NCBI GenBank assembly: GCA_964387865.1 | Contig: CAYLXC010000001.1 | Span: 1 to 64,000 of the forward strand | Direction of reading: 5' to 3' | DNA: 64,000 bases | From: CAYLXC01 sp964387865 | GTDB taxonomy: Bacteria; Patescibacteriota; Microgenomatia; Daviesbacterales; UBA10151 | In this document: positions 33,215-40,594 of the stretch, piece after piece | Numbering within the stretch: position 1 is the stretch's first letter | Layout of the letters: each line of letters opens with the position of its first letter | Notes under the pieces: model-generated | What the model saw: only the letters and a program-made list of their open reading frames with translations | What the model was told of the DNA's origin: nothing | The model's database searches: none | Translations under genes and position numbers: made by a program

Positions 33215-33274
33215 GACAAACTGCGTACAATTCTTAAACGCAGTTTGTCATCCTGAGCGATTAGCGAAGGATCT
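33215..33274. repeat. Two-hairpin repeat, copy 2
   Basis: GACAAACTGCGT (33215-33226) pairs with ACGCAGTTTGTC (33238-33249) around ACAATTCTTAA. ATCCTGAGCGATTAGCGAAGGAT follows as a second hairpin. Compared with copy 1 (7450-7517) the stem has C-G where copy 1 has A-T, a compensatory change, and the loop is almost identical. The rest of 33275-33395 holds the palindrome GCCAAGTCAGACTTGGC and no gene. Confidence 0.75.
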
Positions 33275-33395
33275 CCTACATGACCCGACTCTCACATTCA
33301 TGAGAGATTCTTCACTTCGCCAAGTCAGACTTGGCTTCGTTCAGAATGACAAGTTAGACGGTGCTTTTTGACTGTGACGAGCGATAATTTAAAAC

Positions 33396-33638
33396 CTACA
33401 TATTCCCTATTGCCAAAATGTGGCCTTCCGGGTCTTTAAACCAAAATGCTTTATACTCACCAAACGTAGCTATATTGTTCTCATCTGTTTTGAGTCCTGG
33501 CATATCATAGCTTTCAAACTGAACTCCTTTTGCTTTCAGCTCATTTACAGCCACTAAAACATCATCTCCACCTTCAACATTTGTGGCCACTTCCTTAAGT
33601 CCTAATTTATCCCTATAAAAACTTTTAGCCCCTTCCAA
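33396..33638 (-). pseudogene. Truncated glyoxalase/VOC-family protein
   Basis: The 80-codon frame has AKSFYRDKLGLKEVATNVEGG, the usual start of a VOC domain, and ends with FWFKDPEGHILAIGN, the usual C-terminal strand with its Glu ligand. The about 40 residues that normally lie between, and the first about 10, are missing. The only start is a TTG and the upstream gene's stop is 7 bp away. It is therefore probably a decayed gene with an internal deletion. Confidence 0.6.
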
Positions 33639-33645
33639 AATTCCA

Positions 33646-34149
33646 TCATCTTACTTTCATATATCTTACTGTCTCAATACTTTCTTCTGTTTTCTGTAAA
33701 GCGCTTTTTATACTGTCATACAGTGAGGGTGAAACCTGAAATAGAAGTTCAAACAAGACTTCTTGTTGTTTAGTTAGTTCTCCCTCGAATTTTTCCAGAT
33801 GTGGAACAATAGATGTACCGTAAACTCTTGCCCTTTCAAAGTTATCCAAAGCCCTTTCTTGACTCTCAGATAGATTTTCTAAAGCTTGTTTTATATCATT
33901 TTCATCTCTTTTTAATTCAATAAGTTTCATTGCCTCATCAAACCTTTCAAATGAATGCTCCATATACCTTGAAGCTCTTCCTTCATAATTCAACTCATTC
34001 ATTGCTAAACCTATACCTTCTTTTACCCCTTTTAGTGGATAAATCAGATCTCCTGGAAGGCTTTCTTGAGATTTTGTATATATAAATGCCAAAACGCCAA
34101 CCAAAAAAACTATAAAAATAATCCATCTAATATACCCCTTTTGATTCAT
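33646..34149 (-). CDS. Membrane-anchored DUF5667-type protein
   Basis: A 167-residue protein with one N-terminal hydrophobic helix (residues about 8-26) and a helical extracytoplasmic domain. The LPGDLIYPLKGVKEGIGLAM motif marks the DUF5667 family, common in CPR and some Firmicutes and often linked to sigma factors or surface proteins. The remainder is long charged helices. Function unknown. The VOC remnant follows. Confidence 0.8.
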   Translation of the reverse strand: MNQKGYIRWIIFIVFLVGVLAFIYTKSQESLPGDLIYPLKGVKEGIGLAMNELNYEGRASRYMEHSFERFDEAMKLIELKRDENDIKQALENLSESQERALDNFERARVYGTSIVPHLEKFEGELTKQQEVLFELLFQVSPSLYDSIKSALQKTEESIETVRYMKVR

Positions 34150-34247
34150 ATTTCTTTTGCCATTATTTTAGCAATCTCATTAATCTTATTTGCATTTTGA
34201 CATCTTTCCCTTTATGATACCATACTATTATTCCCTGCCGGCTGCCC

Positions 34248-34260
34248 AGGGTCCGACCCT
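34248..34260. repeat. REP AGGGTCCGACCCT upstream of RAYT 2
   Basis: A 13-bp palindrome 9 bp before the transposase start. AGGGTCGGACCCT, differing at the centre, recurs at 34419-34431, 34686-34698 (both inside the gene) and 34896-34908 (overlapping its stop). Confidence 0.75.
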
Positions 34261-34269
34261 ACACAAACT

Positions 34270-34896
34270 ATGCCAGCCAAAAATTCAGTAAAACAATTTA
34301 TCGAAAATGGCTATTATCATCTCTATAATCGGGGAGTTGAAAAGCGTGATATCTTTTTAGATGAGCAAGATTATGCGGTCTTTTTAAGCTGCCTCAAGCA
34401 GTATCTGGACCCGCGCCAAGGGTCGGACCCTAAGTCGCTTGCGAAAGAAGTTGACTTGCTTACTTTTTGCTTAATGCCTAATCATTTTCACCTTCTAGCC
34501 AAGCAAATTACTAAAAATGGGATTACTAAACTCATTCGAGCAGTTTGTACCAAATACGTGATGTATTTTAATAAAAAGTATGAACGTGTAGGTACATTAT
34601 TCCAGGGGAAATATAGAGCAGCCATGGTAGATGCCGATCCATATTTACTTCACCTATCTCGCTATATTCACTTAAACCCTTATCCAGGGTCGGACCCTAA
34701 ATTGTACGCCTACTCAAGCTTCAGTTATTATTTAGGTGACAGAGATGCACCCTGGGTTAAACCACAAGAAATTCTGGCTTTCTTTAAATCTGCCAAAAGA
34801 ATAGGCGCTAAAGACTATCTATCATATCAGAGTTTCGTTGAAGACTATCCTGAAGATTCAACTGAAATACTGGAAAATCTTACACTCGAAACTTAA
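34270..34896 (+). CDS. REP-associated tyrosine transposase, second copy
   Basis: A 208-residue Y1/HUH transposase related to the gene at 3500: YYHLYNRGVEKRDIF, the HUH motif HFH (His72, His74), candidate Tyr in CTKYVMYFNKKYERVG, and SRYIHLNP. Two copies of its own flanking palindrome AGGGTCGGACCCT are translated inside the gene as RQGSDPK and PGSDPKL, and both ends carry the same palindrome. It looks intact. The two RAYTs of the window use different REPs, so they are distinct lineages. Confidence 0.9.
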   Translation: MPAKNSVKQFIENGYYHLYNRGVEKRDIFLDEQDYAVFLSCLKQYLDPRQGSDPKSLAKEVDLLTFCLMPNHFHLLAKQITKNGITKLIRAVCTKYVMYFNKKYERVGTLFQGKYRAAMVDADPYLLHLSRYIHLNPYPGSDPKLYAYSSFSYYLGDRDAPWVKPQEILAFFKSAKRIGAKDYLSYQSFVEDYPEDSTEILENLTLET

Positions 34897-34939
34897 GGGT
34901 CGGACCCTTATCAATATCTTAGGATTCAAGCTTACAGTT

Positions 34940-36097
34940 TTAAATCAATCGGTAACGATAGATTTTATAGCCTCGGGGAATAATTCCTGTTTGAACCATA
35001 AGAACTCCGTTATTTATCTCAAGGTTCATAATCGATTCTTCACCAATTCTACTTATTGCGCTAGAGTAACTCAAGTTCTCCCTCAAATATCTATATCGTT
35101 CTAAATCAGCGAAATAATTTTCTAATCCTATTTTCCCATTTGATTTATTTAACTCAATAAGATGCGGTTCAATAGCGATAAAAATTCGATGCTCATCTTC
35201 TACAAAAGCTGGGTAATAAGGTCTGTATGGAACTGGTCTTACTAAAGATGTTCTACCAGTTACCTTCCCATCTCGATGATTGATTGCAATTATGTCATGA
35301 GGAGAAGTAATAAAAATCAAATAATTGCTAAACAGCCGTATCGAATTATCATAAAATTCTAGATCAGACAAATCTCCTAATTCCCAAAGTCTCTTACCAG
35401 AACGTGGGTCAATTTTGATCAATTTGATCTTATATTTTTCGTTTATGCCGAAGGCTTTATAACCGTCTTCCACAGCGAATAGTCCCTCATTTTCATTTCC
35501 GATAAACCTTTTAAAAGTATTTAATTTCTGGTTCCATAATTCTTTACCAGATTTTAGATCAAATGCCGAAAAATAATCACTAAAAAAACATCCATCAAAA
35601 ATACACTCAAAAAAGTTGTCCGTAGATCTGCCTGTTTGATCGGCAATAACTATTGTATTGAGAGTTGTTCCTTTGAAGATATTAAAATTATCCTTATGCC
35701 AAAGTTCTTGATTTGTACTTCTGTCAAAGGCAGTTAATCTCCAGTACCACGAAATACCATTGTTGTCACTACGTTTTTCACTCTGGATATATGGTTTACC
35801 CAAGCGGATGCTAGTTTCCAAATTATCAAAAATCGGTATGGGTATATTAGTTCTTGGAATAATCGGATTTGAACTACTACTTGTTTGTTCAATCAATTCA
35901 TATTTTCGCGCTGGATAAGTCGGAGGTAAACTGCTAGTAGGCTCGGTAATTCCTAGCCCACAAGCCATAGCAAGAGAGACACCACCTATTAAGAGGCCAC
36001 TGTGTCGGAGAAATTCTCTTCTGGTTAACTTTAAAGGGTTTTCCTCCCTCAAATCTCCTTCTTTATGGATACTAATTTGTGACAAACCTTCTGTCAT
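34940..36097 (-). CDS. Tat-exported lipoprotein with PQQ-like beta-propeller repeats
   Basis: The N-terminus has a twin-arginine motif in LTRREFLRHSG, a hydrophobic stretch and a lipobox-like AMAC (Cys about residue 46). The protein is probably exported folded and attached to the outer face of the membrane. The mature part has repeating blades of the PQQ/quinoprotein type (AFDLKSGKELWNQKL, KIDPRSGKRLWELG, AINHRDGKVTG, ELNKSNGKIG). Metal- or quinone-binding residues are not evident, so it may be a scaffold. TTACAA-17-TAAATT ends 5 bp before the ATG. No tat gene is in the window. Confidence 0.8.
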   Translation of the reverse strand: MTEGLSQISIHKEGDLREENPLKLTRREFLRHSGLLIGGVSLAMACGLGITEPTSSLPPTYPARKYELIEQTSSSSNPIIPRTNIPIPIFDNLETSIRLGKPYIQSEKRSDNNGISWYWRLTAFDRSTNQELWHKDNFNIFKGTTLNTIVIADQTGRSTDNFFECIFDGCFFSDYFSAFDLKSGKELWNQKLNTFKRFIGNENEGLFAVEDGYKAFGINEKYKIKLIKIDPRSGKRLWELGDLSDLEFYDNSIRLFSNYLIFITSPHDIIAINHRDGKVTGRTSLVRPVPYRPYYPAFVEDEHRIFIAIEPHLIELNKSNGKIGLENYFADLERYRYLRENLSYSSAISRIGEESIMNLEINNGVLMVQTGIIPRGYKIYRYRLI

Positions 36098-36215
36098 AAC
36101 TTAATTTAGACAGATTCAATGCTGATTGTAAGATAAATTTTATAAAATTACAATAATTAATTTAAGCTTTAGCAATTTATACTAATCTAAATCAATATCA
36201 AGTCCTATTCATCCT

Positions 36216-37193
36216 CTAAATTTCCTTTGCCGCAATTTTAGAATTTTCTTTTAGTTTTTCCAACATTTTATTATATGTTAAAAGACCTGGTTGTGGACCA
36301 ATTTGTTCAACAACAGATGCCCCGTTTGCCGCTCCCCATCTCATTGAATCGGGTAGACTTTCTCCATGAAAAAGCCCTGCTAAAGTTCCAGTTGCATATG
36401 CATCCCCTGCCCCAGTCATTTCAACTAACTTTGCAGGAAAAATTCCCAAATGATAATTTTTTTCCCCATCATAACCATATGATCCATCTTCTCCATCAGT
36501 TATAACAACCATTTTAGGACCTAAATCAGCCAAATCTCTTAATAATTTTTTAACAGGAATATCCGCATCATCTTTCCCAACTAAAATCCTTTTTGCCTCC
36601 TCTTTATTTACAACAAAAATTTCAGTTAAGGATAAAAGTCTCGGATTTTTTTTAACCCCTGCTTTCATCTGATAAGTTCCGGGATTATATAAAAGTTTTG
36701 CTCCAGTCCTTTCCAAATAATTTTCCAGCTGATTTAAAATATTTGTCTCAACAAAGGTAGGGGATAAGGATGTAAAGTAAACCCACTTAGATTGATCCAA
36801 ATCCGGCAAATTATATTTAAAAGGCTGATGAAAAATCAGGATTGTCCTCTCACCCTTATAATTTAGGACAACATGATGGTTTGAGGGTAAATTCTTATTT
36901 ACCGTAACATAGCGCGTATCCACACCTTCATCTTTCAAATGATCTTTAATCCTTTGCCCGTCATGGTCTCCCCCCACATTTATATACGCTGCAGTTTTAA
37001 GTTTTAATCTTGACCCACCAACAGCAGAGTTTGCAGCATTTCCGGCAACTTGTGAAACAGAATCCCCAACCGGAATTTTATCCCCATACCTTAAACAAAG
37101 CTCCCTTGTATGCTCATCAAAGTGAACATGAGCATCAGTTAAGGGAACAAAAGTATCAATTACAGCATCACCAATTGAAATAAGATCAAACAT
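36216..37193 (-). CDS. PfkB-family sugar/nucleoside kinase
   Basis: ATP-dependent kinase of the ribokinase superfamily (325 residues). The N-terminal GGxxx signature is seen as QVAGNAANSAVGGSRLKL (about residue 49) and the C-terminal signature as MTGAGDAYATGTLAG, with the catalytic Asp (about 265) and the anion hole. The substrate-binding lid is present. Sequence alone does not tell ribose, fructose-6-phosphate or a nucleoside. It is alone in its orientation group and no sugar transporter lies beside it. Confidence 0.9.
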   Translation of the reverse strand: MFDLISIGDAVIDTFVPLTDAHVHFDEHTRELCLRYGDKIPVGDSVSQVAGNAANSAVGGSRLKLKTAAYINVGGDHDGQRIKDHLKDEGVDTRYVTVNKNLPSNHHVVLNYKGERTILIFHQPFKYNLPDLDQSKWVYFTSLSPTFVETNILNQLENYLERTGAKLLYNPGTYQMKAGVKKNPRLLSLTEIFVVNKEEAKRILVGKDDADIPVKKLLRDLADLGPKMVVITDGEDGSYGYDGEKNYHLGIFPAKLVEMTGAGDAYATGTLAGLFHGESLPDSMRWGAANGASVVEQIGPQPGLLTYNKMLEKLKENSKIAAKEI

Positions 37194-37277
37194 TTTAATT
37201 AGGGTCTAGGGTATAGCGTAAAGGGTATAGTTTTAAAAATCAACTGGCCGTAAGCAAAAATAATTAGCAAATTTTGC

Positions 37278-37294
37278 ACCTTCGACAAGCTCAG
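37278..37294. repeat. Palindromic repeat CCTTCGACAAGCTCAGG
   Basis: Intergenic member of the repeat family found at 216-234, in reverse orientation. The stretch 37194-37380 has no other recognisable feature. Confidence 0.6.
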
Positions 37295-37380
37295 GACAAG
37301 TCTTTTTTGTGGGTAATTTCCAGATAAGGAATAGTAAAGGCCACCTGGGAGTGATCTGCAAAATTGTTAGAAGACTTAAA

Positions 37381-37725
37381 TTATCTCCTTCTGTATAATA
37401 TTTTGAACTTCCCTGCAAACTCTTGAGATAGATGATATTCCAAGGTTTGCTCGCCACCCAGAAGTTCTCGAAGATTATATAATCTAAAATTAAATGGAAG
37501 GATACCCGGAGTTTGTTGTATTAAATGAGCCTGTACACCATATACCTCGCTTCTGGGAGAAAATTCAAAAGGAAGAGCCGAAATTACTGTCACAATTGTG
37601 GGCTCGTTGTTTCTATTTGTTGTTGCGATTATCATCTCTACTTGAGAAAGAGAAGATAAATCTTCTATGAAATTTTCAGCTAATTCATATGGTACACCAG
37701 GAAATATTTCAAGGTTTTTGCTCAT
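37381..37725 (-). CDS. Hypothetical protein, unknown
   Basis: A 114-residue protein (start MSKNLEIFPGVPYEL at 37725; longer starts run into repeat sequence). It appears to be a small alpha/beta domain: strand VEMIIATTNRN, then EPTIVTVISALPFEF and a C-terminal basic tail. No motif is recognised and there is no membrane segment. REP-like direct repeats occupy the 120 bp upstream. Confidence 0.5.
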   Translation of the reverse strand: MSKNLEIFPGVPYELAENFIEDLSSLSQVEMIIATTNRNNEPTIVTVISALPFEFSPRSEVYGVQAHLIQQTPGILPFNFRLYNLRELLGGEQTLEYHLSQEFAGKFKILYRRR

Positions 37726-37734
37726 GTCTATATT

Positions 37735-37835
37735 ATATACAGGGTGAATCTCTACATATACCTCGGAGGTTGAATTGTAACTACACCAATGAATCTGCAC
37801 CCCTGGGTTGGAATTGTAGCTACACCTCGGGATTT
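37735..37835. repeat. Repeat array related to the first RAYT's REPs
   Basis: GTGTAGCTACAATTC and GTGTAGTTACAATTC alternate with GCACCCCTGGGTT and TACCTCGGAGGT, giving two half-palindromic units. The core matches the palindromes around the transposase at 3500-4147. Confidence 0.5.
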
Positions 37836-37854
37836 TATACCAAAGAGGATTAAA

Positions 37855-38364
37855 TTAATAGGCTTTATTCCTCCAAAGGTACATAAATGACCCGATGACT
37901 AGTACCGAAGAAATCAACAGCGGCACAATAATGGGTCCAACCCAGGGAACAGGAAGTAAAAAGAAAATATCCAAATCGGAAAAACTTTTAGGCCACCCAA
38001 TTGTCAATTTTAAGAACACATAATAAAAAATATCCCAGATTCCAAAAGCTAAAAAGAAAAATGCCAAACCCCTTTTTAAACCTTTGCCTGCTAAGGTGGC
38101 TGCCACAGCAAGCATCACCAGAGTCGCTCCTTCTCTAATCATTTCTATATTCAAAAGCGCGCTGTCTTGAATGACTTTTAAAGCTGTATCGGGTTGTAAA
38201 AAAGCAATTCCCGGGAGCGGTAACAGAATTTGACCCTTGCCAATTTCTGAATAGGAAGCTCCTAGTAAGTGCCGAAGGTAAACTACAACTGATGCTTCCA
38301 CAAAAGCAAAAGCTACAGCAAATATAATAATATTTAAAATATTTATTTTTAATTTAAGACCCAT
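37855..38364 (-). CDS. Conserved membrane protein, unknown function
   Basis: Four to five hydrophobic segments in about 169 residues, with FVEASVVVYLRHLLG at the first helix, IREGATLVMLAVAATLAG, FGIWDIFYYVFLKLTIGWP and PVPWVGPIIVPLL. These blocks recur in conserved hypothetical membrane proteins I have seen in several phyla. The ATG at 38364 overlaps the stop of the small gene upstream (TAATG), so it is preferred over the in-frame ATG at 38394. Last gene of the hibernation-factor operon. Confidence 0.7.
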   Translation of the reverse strand: MGLKLKINILNIIIFAVAFAFVEASVVVYLRHLLGASYSEIGKGQILLPLPGIAFLQPDTALKVIQDSALLNIEMIREGATLVMLAVAATLAGKGLKRGLAFFFLAFGIWDIFYYVFLKLTIGWPKSFSDLDIFFLLPVPWVGPIIVPLLISSVLVIGSFMYLWRNKAY

Positions 38365-38495
38365 TACTTCTTTTGTATTTGTTTCCAAAGCCAAAATCCT
38401 AAAAGGATAAGATCAATTAAAATGATTATCCAAAAAAGGCTTGCCAAAATTCCAAATCCTCCCATCATTCCTCCATATCCTCCCCAATCCATCAT
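38364..38495 (-). CDS. Small Gly/Met-rich single-helix membrane protein (43 aa)
   Basis: An ATG at 38495 follows a full Shine-Dalgarno (GGAGGTG). The frame reads MMDWGGYGGMMGGFG, then a hydrophobic helix of about 20 residues (IIILIDLILLGFWLW), and ends KQIQKK. Its stop overlaps the next ATG. The Met/Gly/Trp start resembles small SHOCT-like or copper-associated membrane peptides, but the family is not certain. Confidence 0.8.
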   Translation of the reverse strand: MMDWGGYGGMMGGFGILASLFWIIILIDLILLGFWLWKQIQKK

Positions 38496-38500
38496 TTCTT

Positions 38501-39292
38501 TCACCTCCCTTCATAAATTTTTGAAACCACATCTTTACTATGCAGCAAAATTTCATTAATAGGAATATTAACTTCTGTTACAAACTCTCCCAAAACCATT
38601 TTATTTAAAGGATACAATAGATGTTTTTTGATCTTTGGTAATAAGTATTTATGACTGCCTATTATGACGAAATTAATATCTTGACTGCTAGCAAATTGGG
38701 AAACTTCTTGGGCAATCATTTTTAAATGCCTATGAAGATGATCTTCAATGTGACGAAGGATTTTATCTTGAGCGTCCCAAATATCATCACCATGCCTGAC
38801 TCTTTGCGGCACATCCAATCCTGCAATCTCCAACTGCTCTTCTATTTTACCCAAATGTACTGTAAAAAGCCTTGCCTTTTCCCTGTCAACAAGTATAACC
38901 AAGTATTTCTTGTATGTACCAGTAGCATCAATAATTGGTTTCAAATATGGCGAATAGGTAACTAAGGCAAGCGGAGCGAGGTAAAATTCAAAATCAAATA
39001 CTTCCCATAGATTCTTACCCGCAGAAAAAAAAGCCAGGGATCTTTTACCTCTTTTGTCATAAATTTCCGTCAAATAATCTTCAATTTTATCCAAATCTCT
39101 CCCAAATAATTTCCTTTCTTCGTAACTTAAATTTTGACTTGTCAGGGAATGAAGCTGGGCAACCATCATAGAAGCGGTTGGTGATTGTTTTTGGGCATAA
39201 CCTAAATATACGCTAAGTATTGGATAAGATGAGCGTCTAAACGCTTCCAGCTTTTGAACCCTTTTATCTATATCATTAACCAAGGAAATCAC
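38501..39292 (-). CDS. eRF1-like (VLRF1/baeRF) ribosome-associated protein
   Basis: A 263-residue protein with the layout of bacterial/archaeal eRF1-related families: an N-terminal helical part (YPILSVYLGYAQ, about residue 23), a strand-rich FYLAPLALVTYSPYLKPII segment, and DREKARLFTVHLG (the eRF1 domain 2/3-like core). The C-terminal Gln/Ser-rich NFVIIGSHKYLLPKIKKHL follows. Members are thought to act on stalled ribosomes or in stress, but the catalytic residues are uncertain here. It overlaps the hibernation factor by 17 bp, supporting a ribosome-stress role. Confidence 0.72.
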   Translation of the reverse strand: MISLVNDIDKRVQKLEAFRRSSYPILSVYLGYAQKQSPTASMMVAQLHSLTSQNLSYEERKLFGRDLDKIEDYLTEIYDKRGKRSLAFFSAGKNLWEVFDFEFYLAPLALVTYSPYLKPIIDATGTYKKYLVILVDREKARLFTVHLGKIEEQLEIAGLDVPQRVRHGDDIWDAQDKILRHIEDHLHRHLKMIAQEVSQFASSQDINFVIIGSHKYLLPKIKKHLLYPLNKMVLGEFVTEVNIPINEILLHSKDVVSKIYEGR

Positions 39293-39623
39293 CTCTTATA
39301 ATCTCTTTTTTGGGATATTCACTATTATCCACAAAGCGCAATCCCTTATATTTATTTAATTTTCTAAATAATCTTTCAAATCCAGAATGTATCGCCACTC
39401 CCAAAGATTTGTCTCTGAAGCTAATATTTAAATTTTCCCTGGGAAGGTTTAAACCCAAAGATCCTTCAAAAAAATTCCTTATTTTTTTTATATTTAACTT
39501 TAGTATTGATAAATCATTAGGTATATTTGGCAGATATCTCTTTAACTTATCGGCCTTTTTATTTATTTCTTCAAAAACTGATTCGGATAAATTTATATTA
39601 TGATGTGTAACAGAAAGTTCCAT
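39276..39623 (-). CDS. Ribosome hibernation promoting factor-like protein (RaiA/HPF family)
   Basis: A 115-residue protein resembling the N-terminal domain of HPF/RaiA, which plugs the ribosomal A and P sites in starved cells: VTHHNINLSESVFEEINKKADKLKRYLP at the N-terminus, a central strand-helix segment and basic residues. The family beta-alpha-beta-beta-beta-alpha order is plausible. Its Shine-Dalgarno (AAAGGAG) lies inside the preceding 26-codon gene. It is in a unit with the eRF1-like gene behind a Crp-type site. Confidence 0.72.
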   Translation of the reverse strand: MELSVTHHNINLSESVFEEINKKADKLKRYLPNIPNDLSILKLNIKKIRNFFEGSLGLNLPRENLNISFRDKSLGVAIHSGFERLFRKLNKYKGLRFVDNSEYPKKEIIRGDFLG

Positions 39624-39627
39624 AACT

Positions 39628-39708
39628 TTATGCTCCTTTCTTTAAATCTGCAAGCACAAGCATAGTGATAACCAATACTAAAATTAATGCTAGAAATGTT
39701 ATTTCCAT
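39628..39708 (-). CDS. 26-aa membrane miniprotein preceding the hibernation factor
   Basis: ATG at 39708, no Shine-Dalgarno, then a single hydrophobic helix (TFLALILVLVITMLVLA) and the tail DLKKGA. It ends 4 bp before the HPF start and contains that gene's ribosome-binding site, so reading it would affect translation of HPF. Size and composition recall CydX- or KdpF-type subunits, but no partner is nearby. Confidence 0.6.
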   Translation of the reverse strand: MEITFLALILVLVITMLVLADLKKGA

Positions 39709-39720
39709 GATAAACCAAGA

Positions 39721-39743
39721 ATATTACTTACGTATCTAAATTT
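39721..39743 (-). promoter_or_regulatory. -10 region of the hibernation operon promoter
   Basis: TAATAT on the minus strand (39721-39726) with only a poor -35 (ACACTG, 17 bp upstream), 12 bp before the ATG at 39708. Such promoters usually need an activator. The Crp-type site centred at 39775.5 lies 61.5 bp upstream of the predicted start (about 39714). Confidence 0.5.
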
Positions 39744-39766
39744 CAGTGTCTCAAATTACTAAATTT

Positions 39767-39784
39767 TTGTGTTTTAGATCACAA
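39767..39784. promoter_or_regulatory. Crp-type operator TTGTG-N8-CACAA
   Basis: TTGTGTTTTAGATCACAA is an 18-bp palindrome close to the CRP consensus TGTGA-N6-TCACA. It lies between the divergent crp-like gene and hibernation operon and overlaps the -35/-10 interval of the crp-like promoter (TATGAT at 39787-39792), so it should repress one and activate the other. Confidence 0.65.
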
Positions 39785-39806
39785 AATATGATAAAGTTAT
39801 CCTGCT

Positions 39807-40451
39807 TTGGACATAAGAATACAAAAAAAGCTGGAGGAATATTTTTCCCAATTTAGGCCCTTGCATTATAAAAAGGGTGATATTATTGTGCGGCCCGAAG
39901 ACCCGATCTTTGGAATTTATTTACTTAAAAAGGGGTTTGTTAAACAATATATTATTTCTGCAGATGGTGACGAGGTAACAATTCATATTTTCAGACCTGT
40001 CTCCTTTTTCCCGATGATGCTTGCAATAGGTAACACGGAGAATAATTACTTTTTTGAGGCTGTTGATTCTGTGGAAGTTTGGAGAGCCCCAACTGACAAG
40101 ACCGTGGATTTTATTAAAAATGAACCGGAGATACTTTTTGATCTGGCAAAGCGTTTTTCTTCAGGTTTAAATGGCTTATCTAAAAGGATTGAAGAGTTAA
40201 TGTTTGAAAACTCCTATCGACGGGTTACATCTTTGCTTTTATATCTTACAAAGACATTCGGGGAAGATGGGAAAGATGGTATTATTATCAAACTTCCTTT
40301 AACCCATAAAGATATTGCAGCCTGGGTAAATCTGACCCGGGAAACTACCAGCAGACAGCTTGAGAAGCTGTCTAAAAAGGATATTATTTCTTACAAAAAT
40401 CATTTAATTGTTATTAAAAACCTCAAGGAACTTGAGAAACACAGTAAGTAA
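39807..40451 (+). CDS. Crp/Fnr-family transcriptional regulator
   Basis: A 214-residue regulator with an N-terminal cyclic-nucleotide-type beta barrel (YKKGDIIVRPEDPIFGIYLLKKG) and a C-terminal HTH (LTHKDIAAWVNLTRETTSRQLEKLSK). The recognition helix has RET..R as in CRP (not the FNR pattern), which suits the TGTGA-like site just upstream. It has no cysteines at all, so it cannot hold an Fe-S cluster like FNR. The start is TTG at 39807, since no ATG is in frame. It is followed by an alpha/beta hydrolase gene on the same strand. Confidence 0.88.
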   Translation: MDIRIQKKLEEYFSQFRPLHYKKGDIIVRPEDPIFGIYLLKKGFVKQYIISADGDEVTIHIFRPVSFFPMMLAIGNTENNYFFEAVDSVEVWRAPTDKTVDFIKNEPEILFDLAKRFSSGLNGLSKRIEELMFENSYRRVTSLLLYLTKTFGEDGKDGIIIKLPLTHKDIAAWVNLTRETTSRQLEKLSKKDIISYKNHLIVIKNLKELEKHSK

Positions 40452-40498
40452 TCCAAATCACAACTTTTTGTTGATAATTGTCACTGCAAATTCTTCCA

Positions 40499-40517
40499 AC
40501 CACTATAATATAGTGGT
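40499..40517. promoter_or_regulatory. Palindrome ACCACTATAATATAGTGGT over a -10 box
   Basis: A perfect 9-bp inverted repeat with a one-base centre contains TATAAT. Downstream are GGTTGT...ACAACC (about 40534-40566), a weak hairpin, and a 12-codon open frame MSNRLTTYLPAV (40548) ahead of the hydrolase. No good -35 is visible, so this may be an operator of the hydrolase/archease/rtcB unit. Confidence 0.4.
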
Positions 40518-40594
40518 AATTCTAGAAAAGAAAGGTTGTGAGAAGAATGTCAAATAGACTGACAACCTACCTGCCAGCAGTATAATTAAGAAAG

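Noticed and set aside
34940..36097. Quinoprotein alcohol dehydrogenase
   Set aside because: Only the propeller repeats are present; the active-site and cofactor residues of those dehydrogenases are not recognisable.
37233..37457. 74-codon minus-strand frame
   Set aside because: It overlaps the 114-aa gene in another frame and passes through a repeat (EPVEG-type translation), so it is unlikely to be real.
39807..40451. FNR (oxygen-sensing) regulator
   Set aside because: No cysteine residues for an Fe-S cluster and the recognition helix is of the CRP type.
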